Source: Mycolicibacterium hippocampi
GTDB lineage: Bacteria; Actinomycetota; Actinomycetes; Mycobacteriales; Mycobacteriaceae
Assembly: GCF_010723735.1 (NCBI RefSeq)
Contig: NZ_BLLB01000002.1
Span: 4,526,001-4,590,000, forward strand
Length of the DNA: 64,000 nucleotides
Direction: 5' to 3'
The position numbers and the translations under genes were made by a program. The notes beneath the pieces were generated by a model. The model ran no database searches. It was not told where the DNA came from and saw only the letters and a program-made list of their open reading frames with translations. Of the stretch, positions 56,920 to 64,000 are shown piece after piece (position 1 is the stretch's first letter; every line of letters begins with the position of its first letter).

Positions 56920-58347
56920 TCAGGGCGGCGGCAGCAGCATCGTCTGCCACGTCCGGTCCCCCGACGCGCCGGGCGCCAGGTCCGCCTGGGTGTAGGTGCG
57001 GCCGTCGGGTCCGACGTAGCTACCGGTCGCGGGGTCGTATTCAGCAGCGGCCAACGCTGGTTCCGGGCCACCTCCCGGCGGAAGCTGCGGGACCGGCTGA
57101 CCCGAGGTCGTCGCGTTCGGATCGCCCTTCCAGTTGAATCCGTCGTTGAGAGGTACGTAGAATTCTTCGCTCTCACACATGGCGGCCGTCGGAGCACGCT
57201 TGCCGGGTTTGGTGGCGCACGGGATATTGTGTGCGCCACGAACATTGAGCGGTGAATCCTGTGGAACCCGGCAGTACAGATCGCCCGGCGGGCGCTCGGG
57301 CGCATCCTCGAAGACCGCTGAACGTTGCTGCTGGGCGGGCAGAAAGCCGGTGGTGCAGGGCGGCGGCAGGTTGATGTTCAGGTTGAAGCTGAGGTACTGG
57401 CCCATGTAGTCCTGTTTGGTGGCGTGGTTCGCCACCAAACCCGCTTGCTCTGCCGACACGACGGCGGGGAACAGGACCAGGAGCTGTTCGATGTTCGCGC
57501 GGTAAGTCACCGCGACCTCGCCGACGCTGACCAGGTTGGCCAGCACCACAGGCAGCGTCGGCTGCACTCTGTCGAGGAGTTGGCGCACCGAATCGGCGGT
57601 CGCACCGCCGTCGGAGATCACCCGGGCAACGGTCTCATCGTGGGTCTGCAGTTGGGTGGTCACCGTCGCGACCTGCGATGCCCACGCTTCGATGGCCTCC
57701 GAGGTGCGCGTCTGCGAATCCAGGACCGGCTGCGACTGTTCGATCAGCGCGATCATCGGGTCGAGATTCTCACGGGCTTCGATCGCCAGATCCATTGAAC
57801 TGTCCACGATCCGGGAAAGCTCAGGTCCGAGTCCGCCCACCGCCGTGTAGGACTCGTCGACGACGGTCTTGAGATTCTCGCGCGGCACCGCCTGCAGGCC
57901 GGCATTCGCGTCGGCGAGCAGGGTGTTCACGTCGGGCGGCACCGACGTGTCGGCGAGGGGGATGACATCGCCGTCCCGCAACGGCCGGGCGTCTGCGCTA
58001 CGTGGCAGCAGAGCCACGTACTGCTCGCCGATCGCCGACTGGCTGTGCACCTCCGCCCGCAGGTCGGAGGGGACGTCGATGCCGGATTTCAGCGAGAGCA
58101 CCGCCTCAACTCCGTCCGGGGTCAGCCGTACGTCGTCGACCCGGCCCACCTCGGTGCCTCGATACGTGACGTTGCCTCCGCTGTAGAGGCCTCCGGTCTG
58201 GGGCAACTGGACCACCACGGTGTAGCGGCCGACCCCGAAGAGCTTGGCCGGCAACTTCATGAAGTGCAGGCCCATCACACTGATCGCCACCACGGCGATG
58301 ACCGTGAACAGCGCGAGCTGGATCTGCATTCGCCTGTCGAGCCGCAT
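56920..58347 (-). CDS. mceF: Mce protein, MceF
   Basis: The 475-aa Mce-family subunit has an N-terminal anchor helix (about residues 9-28) and the MlaD/Mce domain (TVVVQLPQTGGLYSGGNVTYRGTEVGRVDDVRL). A long helical Mce tube region follows, then a Pro/Gly-rich tail with several cysteines. It is the last of the six substrate-binding subunits that form a periplasmic lipid tunnel for the YrbE/MceG transporter. mceE ends directly at its upstream edge with no gap. Confidence 0.9.
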   Translation of the reverse strand: MRLDRRMQIQLALFTVIAVVAISVMGLHFMKLPAKLFGVGRYTVVVQLPQTGGLYSGGNVTYRGTEVGRVDDVRLTPDGVEAVLSLKSGIDVPSDLRAEVHSQSAIGEQYVALLPRSADARPLRDGDVIPLADTSVPPDVNTLLADANAGLQAVPRENLKTVVDESYTAVGGLGPELSRIVDSSMDLAIEARENLDPMIALIEQSQPVLDSQTRTSEAIEAWASQVATVTTQLQTHDETVARVISDGGATADSVRQLLDRVQPTLPVVLANLVSVGEVAVTYRANIEQLLVLFPAVVSAEQAGLVANHATKQDYMGQYLSFNLNINLPPPCTTGFLPAQQQRSAVFEDAPERPPGDLYCRVPQDSPLNVRGAHNIPCATKPGKRAPTAAMCESEEFYVPLNDGFNWKGDPNATTSGQPVPQLPPGGGPEPALAAAEYDPATGSYVGPDGRTYTQADLAPGASGDRTWQTMLLPPP

Positions 58348-59490
58348 CTACGGCCCCTGATCCCAGCGGTACGGCACCGTCAACGGGTTCGCCCTGGTGT
58401 AGGGGCTCGGAAACTGGCCGATCGTGCGGCCCCACTGCAATTCGAGTGCGGTCAGGTCACCCTCCCACCGGGTTCCGGTGAACATTCCCGCGTCGATCCT
58501 GCTCAGCGTGAGGTCGGCGATCGCCGTCAGGTTGGCGTAGTCACCGCGCTGCCATTTCTCGATGGTCTCGTTGGGGAACGGAAAAGTCGGCAGCAGGGAC
58601 AGCGCCCGCGTCATGCTCGGTCCCGCGTCGGCCAGCGACGCCAGCACCGGGCCCATGTCGTTGAGCTCCTCGACCAGGTTGTCCTTCGTCTTGTTGACGG
58701 TGTCGACGGTCAGCGCGCTGAATTTGCCGAACTGATCAGCGGTGTCGATGAGATCCTCCCGCTCGCCGTTGAGTACGGCCAGCGCGTCCGGGATGGTCGC
58801 CAAGGCGTGGTCGAGCACCGGCCGTTGGGCCGAGAACCGACCGACCAGATCGTTCAAACTCTCGGTGGCGGCGATGATGTCGTCGGTCTGACCGTTGACG
58901 TTGCGGGAGAAGGTCTCCAGCTGTCCGATCATGCTGCGCACGTCCTGCTCCCGGCCGCCGAATGCCGTGGAGAACGCCTCGGTGATGTCGTGCACCTGGC
59001 CGAGGCCACCCCCGTTGAGCACCATCGACAGCGCCGCCAGCGTCTGCTCCGTGCTCGGGAACGCCCCGCCATTCGACAGCGGGATGAGCGAGCCGTCACG
59101 CAGCCGCCCTTGCGGGGGCACCGCGGTGGGCGGTGACAGTTCCAGGTGCAAGGAACCCAGCAGGCTGGTCAGACCGAGTGTGACGACGGAGTTCTCAGGG
59201 AGGGCCACGTCACCGTCGAGTCGCATCGTCACCAATGCGTGCCAGCCCTGTCGCTCGATATCGGTCACAGTGCCGACGTTCACATCGGCGACACGGACCC
59301 GTGCATTCGGCTGGATGTTGTTGACGTCGGGTAGCTGAGCTTGGATCACGTACGAGCCGGGGCCGCCACCCGCGGTACCGGGCATCGGTAGCGAGTTCAG
59401 GCCCTGCCATTCCGAGCAGCCGGCCACCCCCGCGGCTACCGCGATCGACGCTGCGCCGGCCGTGACCCGGCGCCACCACGCGTTGCTCAC
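58348..59490 (-). CDS. mceE: Mce lipoprotein, MceE
   Basis: This 380-aa subunit carries a signal peptide with lipobox VAGC (C25), so it is a membrane-anchored lipoprotein (LprK type), as MceE usually is. The Mce domain follows (VIQAQLPDVNNIQPNARVRVADVNVGTV). Its GTG overlaps the mceD stop (GTGA). The C-terminal region keeps conserved helical Mce segments; it ends with a short loop rich in Pro and Arg. Confidence 0.92.
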   Translation of the reverse strand: MSNAWWRRVTAGAASIAVAAGVAGCSEWQGLNSLPMPGTAGGGPGSYVIQAQLPDVNNIQPNARVRVADVNVGTVTDIERQGWHALVTMRLDGDVALPENSVVTLGLTSLLGSLHLELSPPTAVPPQGRLRDGSLIPLSNGGAFPSTEQTLAALSMVLNGGGLGQVHDITEAFSTAFGGREQDVRSMIGQLETFSRNVNGQTDDIIAATESLNDLVGRFSAQRPVLDHALATIPDALAVLNGEREDLIDTADQFGKFSALTVDTVNKTKDNLVEELNDMGPVLASLADAGPSMTRALSLLPTFPFPNETIEKWQRGDYANLTAIADLTLSRIDAGMFTGTRWEGDLTALELQWGRTIGQFPSPYTRANPLTVPYRWDQGP

Positions 59491-60740
59491 AATCCACCTC
59501 CGTTGGCGGGCACCATCATTCCCTGCAGACCGGCATCCGGGTCGGTAGGAGGCGCGGCAGGGGGGACGAAGTCAGGCCGCATCCAGTCCTCGCTGTAGGT
59601 GACCTCGTTCGGTCTGGCCTGCGCGCCGACCAGCAGGTTCTCCCCGATCGGCGGGAAGTTGTACTGCCGGTTCTTGACGATGGGCGCCAGGTATTGAGCA
59701 CACAGCTTCGCCGACTGCTCGGCGCCGTGGCGGGAGGCCGCCTGGATCGCGCCACAGATGAAGCTGATGGGATTGGCGAAGTTGTTCACGGCCAGCGCCC
59801 CGGTCAACGATCCGTTGGCCGGTTCGAAGATGTTGTGGAAGTTCGCCACTGTGCCGGGCGCGATGTGCAGTGTCTGCTTGAGGTCGTCGAGGCTGTCGAC
59901 AAGCACGGTGCTGATGGACGCCAGCCGGTCGCTGGTGGTGCCGATCGCTTCGATGTTGTCGTCTGCGAAGTCCTTGACGTCGCCGATGACCCCGCCCAGA
60001 TCCTGGACCGTCCGCGCCACCTTCTGCGGATCGTCGGCCACCAACGATGTCACCGCCGCCATGTTCTGGTTGAGCTGCTCGAGCAGGTCGGCGCTGTCGT
60101 GGAGCGCGGTCACCAGAGTCGACAGGTTTCGGAACGTGGTGAAGATGTCGTCGCTGTGATCGCCCAGCGTCGCCAGTGCCTGCGAGAGTCTGGTGACGGT
60201 CTCGCGGATATTCGCACCCTGCCCGCGGAGGTTGTCGGCGGCGGTGTTGATCACCGAGCCGAGCGTGCTGACGCCGCCCGGTTCGGTCGGCTGAAGCAGT
60301 CTTGTCAAGCGCTGCAGTTGAACTCGCACATCGTCCCATTCCACAGGCACCGCGGTGCGCTCCTGGCCGACGACCGTGCCCGTCGCCATCACCGGCCCCT
60401 CGGTGTAGACGGGTGTCAGTTGGATCGCCCGCCCCGTCACCAACTGCGGGGACAGGATCACCGCCTTTGCCTCGGCCGGGATGAGGTAGTCACCGTCCAC
60501 CCAGAACGTGATCCTGGCGCGGGTCGGCTCCGGCACGATGCTGTCGACCCGGCCCACCGGCACGCCGAGGATGCGCACGTCGTCGCCGGCGAAGATGCCG
60601 TTGCTGTTCTCGAAGTACGCAGTCACCCAGGTTTTCTCACCATGATCGGCGGCCCGTGCCGCGACCAGGACCCCGGCAGCCAGGGTCAGCACCAGCATCG
60701 CGGCCAGGACCCTGCGCGCCCGCCGCAGCCGCCCGGTCAT
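59487..60740 (-). CDS. mceD: Mce protein, MceD
   Basis: The 417-aa Mce subunit has an N-terminal anchor (ARRVLAAMLVLTLAAGVLVAA) and the Mce domain WVTAYFENSNGIFAGDDVRILGVPVGRVDSI. The long helical region ends in a Pro-rich tail (FVPPAAPPTDPDAGLQGMM). It starts in an ATGA overlap with mceC. Two cysteines (ICGAI, LCAQY) could form a disulfide in the periplasm. Confidence 0.92.
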   Translation of the reverse strand: MTGRLRRARRVLAAMLVLTLAAGVLVAARAADHGEKTWVTAYFENSNGIFAGDDVRILGVPVGRVDSIVPEPTRARITFWVDGDYLIPAEAKAVILSPQLVTGRAIQLTPVYTEGPVMATGTVVGQERTAVPVEWDDVRVQLQRLTRLLQPTEPGGVSTLGSVINTAADNLRGQGANIRETVTRLSQALATLGDHSDDIFTTFRNLSTLVTALHDSADLLEQLNQNMAAVTSLVADDPQKVARTVQDLGGVIGDVKDFADDNIEAIGTTSDRLASISTVLVDSLDDLKQTLHIAPGTVANFHNIFEPANGSLTGALAVNNFANPISFICGAIQAASRHGAEQSAKLCAQYLAPIVKNRQYNFPPIGENLLVGAQARPNEVTYSEDWMRPDFVPPAAPPTDPDAGLQGMMVPANGGGL

Positions 60741-61969
60741 CGTGGCCCCACCGGTCCGGGCGCCGGGGGCCCCGGCGGCGCACCGCCGGGCGGCGGCGCG
60801 GGCAACGGTTCACGGTACGGGTAGCGCGGATCACCCGGCTTTCCGGTGATGGCGTCGGGCAGGTTCAGGTGAGGCTCGCCGCCCTGGCCGGTACGCGGGT
60901 AGGGCACCGGCAACGCCGGCGTACCGGGCTGGCCGGTTTGCGGATCGGTCAGCTGCGACGGCAGCAGCACATTCGGATCGAGCCCCAGATCGGAGAACGC
61001 GGCGTCGACGAACGGCTGCACGAACTGACCCGGCAGCAGATTGACCACGTAGGCCTTGAAGAACGGTCCGGACGACAAGGACTCGCCCAGCGACATCGCG
61101 TACTTGTTGAGCAGTTTGACCGCCTCCTGGAGGCGTTCTTTTCGGTTGTCGACGATGGTGAGCACGCCGTTGAGTTTGTCCAGGGCCGGCCGCAGCTGCT
61201 GGCGATTCTCGGCGATGAATGCCTTGAGCTGTTGTGCCGCACCGGAGATGTTCACCCAGATCTGATTGACCGCCTCGCTCTGTGTCCGCAGCTGGGCGAG
61301 CAACGCGTTGGTGTCGGAGATCAACCGGGCGATCTGATCGCTGCGATGGGCCAGCACGCCGGTGGCCCTGGCGGCGTTGTCCAACAGGTTGCGCAACTCG
61401 GAGTCGCGTTCATTGAGCGTCTGGGCGAATCGCGCCACACCCTGCACGGCGTCCCGTAGTTCGTCGGGGGTGTGGGCGAACGCCTCCGACACCGTGGCCA
61501 ACGAGTCCGACAGTTGGTCGGTGTCCAGCCCGCTGATCGTGTCGGCGAGATCGCCCAGCGCATCGGGAAGCTGGTAGGGCGACACCGTCCGGCTCATCGG
61601 AATCGGACCTTCGAGCCGGCCACTGCCGTGAGGCATCACCGCGAGCATCTTGGTTCCGAGCAGACTTTTCGTCTTGATGCCCGCTTCTGTCGCCTCACCC
61701 ATCCTGATGTTCTTGTCGACGGTGAAGCGCACCAGCACCACCGCTCCGTCGAGTTCGATACCCGAGACCCTGCCGGCCGGATGGCCCGAGACCTCGACGG
61801 TGGCGCCGGTGAAGAGTCCGCCCGCATCGGCGAAGTGGGCAGAGTAGGAGTTGACCTGGTTGACCAGGGGCAGGTTCTGGTACTGCAGGGCACCCGTGAC
61901 GATTACCGCGACGCCCACCGCGCCGACGATCCCGATCACCAACGGGCTGCGCTCCGCGAAAGATTTCAT
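60737..61969 (-). CDS. mceC: Mce protein, MceC
   Basis: The 410-aa Mce subunit has an N-terminal helix (LVIGIVGAVGVAVIVTGAL), the Mce domain VNSYSAHFADAGGLFTGATV and a helical tube region. The C-terminus is strikingly Pro/Gly-rich (PAPPPGGAPPGPPAPGPVG). The start at 61969 was chosen for its ATGA overlap with mceB. Pro-rich tails on MceC are common and may cross the outer wall layers. Confidence 0.92.
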   Translation of the reverse strand: MKSFAERSPLVIGIVGAVGVAVIVTGALQYQNLPLVNQVNSYSAHFADAGGLFTGATVEVSGHPAGRVSGIELDGAVVLVRFTVDKNIRMGEATEAGIKTKSLLGTKMLAVMPHGSGRLEGPIPMSRTVSPYQLPDALGDLADTISGLDTDQLSDSLATVSEAFAHTPDELRDAVQGVARFAQTLNERDSELRNLLDNAARATGVLAHRSDQIARLISDTNALLAQLRTQSEAVNQIWVNISGAAQQLKAFIAENRQQLRPALDKLNGVLTIVDNRKERLQEAVKLLNKYAMSLGESLSSGPFFKAYVVNLLPGQFVQPFVDAAFSDLGLDPNVLLPSQLTDPQTGQPGTPALPVPYPRTGQGGEPHLNLPDAITGKPGDPRYPYREPLPAPPPGGAPPGPPAPGPVGPR

Positions 61970-62994
61970 TTCGGGGAGCACCTGCCAGAGTCCTGTCCGG
62001 CGATCTTCACGTACACCGGCTGACCGCCTTTACCGTTGAGCTTGAGCACGATCTCGCAGAGGTAGAAGCTGAAGAAGTCGCCGTACATGCCCTGGCGTCC
62101 CAGTGCCCGGTACTTGTCCGGCAATGTGTTCAGCAGATTGTCCAGATAGACGTGGTCGGCCATGGCGATCGCCGCGCTGCGATCGGTCTCGCGCACCACG
62201 CGCGAAAACGGTTGGCGCGACTGGGCGAGCAGATCGGTCACCGATCCCGCGGCCGCGTCGACATAGGCCACGCTGGTGGAGATGTCGACGCGGCGTTCGG
62301 CGAGCCCCGCCACCAGCTCCGACAGCGACGTCACCGCCAGGTCGAGGCGATCGGTCTGGCTGCCGAGCGACCCGAGCACCACGTTGAGGTTGTCGACGAC
62401 CTGACCGATCAGCATGTCCCGGTCGGCCAGGGTGTTGGTCACTGCCGCCGCCTGTTGCAGAAACGAGCCGATGGTGGCCCCCTGGCCCTGGAGGGCCGAG
62501 ATCAGTTGGCCGCTCAGCGCGTTCACCTGGTCGGTGTCGAGCGCTCGGAACAGCGGTCTGAAGCCTCCGATCACCGAATCCAGGTCCAGCGCGGGCTCGG
62601 TGCGTGTCGTCGGGATCGTCCCGCCGGGTGGCAGCGTGGCCAGCCCCGCGGCGCCCTCCTCCAGCGTCAGGTAGCGCCCGCCGATCACGTTGTCGTAGCG
62701 GATCGCCGCGCGGGTCCCGTCGGTGACGCTGACGCTGTCGTCGGTGGAGAACTCCACCCGAACCGTCGAATCGGCATTGAACGAGATGTCCTGGATGCTG
62801 CCCACTTCGACCCCGGCGATCCGCACCAGGTCGTCACTCTTGAGACCAGAGACGTTGCGGAACTCGGCGAAATAGCGCTTGCCGTCGCCGAACCGGAACT
62901 CGGCGAACACCGAGAGCAGTGCAAAGGTCGCGAACGCACACACAGTCAGGAAAACCACCAGACGCCATGCCGCGCCTTTGAAGTCGTCCTTCAC
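61966..62994 (-). CDS. mceB: Mce protein, MceB
   Basis: The 342-aa Mce subunit has an N-terminal anchor (LVVFLTVCAFATFALLSVFA) and the Mce domain RYFAEFRNVSGLKSDDLVRI, followed by helical repeats with no long tail. It is shorter than its neighbours, as MceB proteins usually are. The GTG at 62994 has GGAG upstream; the longer frame is not supported. mceA lies 31 bases upstream. Confidence 0.92.
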   Translation of the reverse strand: MKDDFKGAAWRLVVFLTVCAFATFALLSVFAEFRFGDGKRYFAEFRNVSGLKSDDLVRIAGVEVGSIQDISFNADSTVRVEFSTDDSVSVTDGTRAAIRYDNVIGGRYLTLEEGAAGLATLPPGGTIPTTRTEPALDLDSVIGGFRPLFRALDTDQVNALSGQLISALQGQGATIGSFLQQAAAVTNTLADRDMLIGQVVDNLNVVLGSLGSQTDRLDLAVTSLSELVAGLAERRVDISTSVAYVDAAAGSVTDLLAQSRQPFSRVVRETDRSAAIAMADHVYLDNLLNTLPDKYRALGRQGMYGDFFSFYLCEIVLKLNGKGGQPVYVKIAGQDSGRCSPK

Positions 62995-63025
62995 GGTTTC
63001 TTCTCCTGTTCTCTGATCTGTGGTG

Positions 63026-64000
63026 TCACGGGGTGGGCGGCGTGGGTGTGGCGGGAGGCACTCCCGGGTACAGCGGTGTGCCACCCGGGCCGTACAGCGG
63101 CGCCCCGTACGGTGGCGCCCCCGGGTACGGGATCGGGCCGGGTGCCGGACCCGGCAGGCACTGCCTGATGCTCGGCGGCTGCGGATTGGCCCGGGTCACC
63201 GGGAGGTAGTTCGCCCAACAGGGATGGCCGATACCAGGATTGGGCCGAATGTCCAGGCCGGGTCCCCACCCCGTGTTCGCGACGAGCTGGCGCACCGGGA
63301 AGTTCTTGGTGGCGTCCGGCAGCGACCCGCAGCCCGGCCGACCCCCCGGCCCTCCCTTTGCCGCAATGACCGGCAGGTTCTCGGGATACTTGTAGGGGTC
63401 GTTACCGAACAGCAGACCGACGTCGAGCTGGATCGACCGGCCGTTGGCCCCACCCCAGACGTCGAAACCGCCGTTGTCGAGGAACCACGTCGCCCCTTGC
63501 AGAAAGCAGGTGTACACCGGGCTGTACTCGTGGAGCAGGCCGGTGGTCGGTTCCAGCACATCGACCAGATCGACGAAGCTGTCCTTGCTGGAACCGAGAA
63601 GCTCGGTTCCAGCCCTCGACAAGCCGATCGTGTTGAGCAGCAACGTATCCAGTTCGGAGGAATGATTGACAAGCGTCGTGCTCGTGGTGCTGGCTCCGTC
63701 GAGGATCGTGATGATGTCGGAGGCGACGGCTGCGTAGGTGTCGTTGAAGTTCTTGAACGAGCGCCAGTCCTCCCGGATGGTCTCGTTGCGCTCGTTGAGC
63801 GCGGTGAGGACGGTGTTCAGGTCCGTGGTGGCCTGCCCCATCCGCTCACCTTTGCCGCGGACACCGTCTGCCACCGCGGTCAGCACGGCGTTGAGCTTGG
63901 CGGGGTCGATCATCTGCAGCAGTTCGGACAAGTTGCCGAAGATGGTGTTGACCTCGGTGCTGACGTTGGTGGACCGCAGCACCGCACCGGCGGCCAGCCG
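63026..64000 (-). CDS. mceA: Mce protein, MceA (partial, cut by window edge)
   Basis: Only the C-terminal 324 residues are in the window; the frame stays open to the last base. Visible are the helical part of the Mce tube and a block with paired cysteines (YTCFLQGATWFLDNGG, GCGSLPDATKNF, HPCWANYLP). A Pro/Gly-rich tail follows (PYGAPLYGPGGTPLYPG). It is the first Mce subunit; yrbE genes should lie beyond 64000. The mce operon class (1-8) was not assigned. Confidence 0.9.
   Translation of the reverse strand, partial: RLAAGAVLRSTNVSTEVNTIFGNLSELLQMIDPAKLNAVLTAVADGVRGKGERMGQATTDLNTVLTALNERNETIREDWRSFKNFNDTYAAVASDIITILDGASTTSTTLVNHSSELDTLLLNTIGLSRAGTELLGSSKDSFVDLVDVLEPTTGLLHEYSPVYTCFLQGATWFLDNGGFDVWGGANGRSIQLDVGLLFGNDPYKYPENLPVIAAKGGPGGRPGCGSLPDATKNFPVRQLVANTGWGPGLDIRPNPGIGHPCWANYLPVTRANPQPPSIRQCLPGPAPGPIPYPGAPPYGAPLYGPGGTPLYPGVPPATPTPPTP

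Overview
The window reads as chromosomal DNA of a mycobacterium, most likely a fast-growing environmental species (Mycolicibacterium type). It is GC-rich and carries an Mce lipid-import operon, two resuscitation-promoting factors and a GpgP/OctT pair of methylglucose-lipopolysaccharide synthesis. From about 9.9 to 37 kb and again from 44.7 to 50.4 kb, its gene order follows the Mycobacterium tuberculosis block degV - octT - gpgP - rsfS - nadD ... proA ... nadE - proB - obg - rpmA - rplU - rne - ndk - DUF4233 - folC - valS - enoyl reductase - rpfE - mobA - korB - korA. That synteny is from memory of the M. tuberculosis order and was not computed.

Layout. (1) 0.1-7.2 kb: a steroid/lipid catabolism patch with a thioesterase, a flavin reductase, a PadR regulator, a 3-ketosteroid delta1-dehydrogenase divergent from a 3-ketosteroid 9alpha-hydroxylase oxygenase, a small Cys protein, an SDR and a DapB-fold protein. 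(2) 7.2-9.9 kb: an SOS-controlled 13E12-type (DUF222/HNH) gene, then a tandem duplication of a small secreted protein whose two copies keep the same stress-sigma-like promoter. (3) 9.95-37 kb: the conserved housekeeping core (NAD, proline, folate, translation, RNA decay), interrupted by a GntR regulator, a MoxR/VWA pair, ribokinase/enoyl-CoA hydratase, Hsp20/Sir2 and a TipA-like MerR regulator. (4) 37-44.7 kb: an S9 peptidase, an Amt transporter with a small membrane partner, a three-gene heme-dependent N-demethylase set and an FAD monooxygenase. In the remembered M. tuberculosis order this block is absent between the enoyl reductase and rpfE. (5) 44.7-50.4 kb: two secreted Rpf muralytic enzymes with CRP-like sites, a 0.95-kb gene-poor stretch, mobA and korAB. 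(6) 50.7-56.9 kb: a LacI/PfkB-kinase pair divergent from a tightly overlapped operon of a PhyH dioxygenase, two Gfo/Idh/MocA dehydrogenases and an IolE-like TIM-barrel protein, an apparently undescribed sugar or cyclitol pathway. (7) 56.9-64 kb: mceF to mceA on the minus strand, with mceA cut by the window edge.

Regulation visible in the sequence. At least a dozen genes start at, or within a few bases of, the transcription start predicted from a TANNNT -10 box (leaderless transcripts). A perfect mycobacterial LexA box covers the promoter of the 13E12 gene. GGAAT-N18-GTT promoters precede both secreted paralogues. GTGA-N6-TCAC sites lie upstream of the rpf genes. A long inverted repeat recurs in a convergent gap and in a divergent gap. 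rsfS seems to start at a CTG codon overlapping the nadD stop. I saw no rRNA, tRNA, CRISPR array or insertion sequence.
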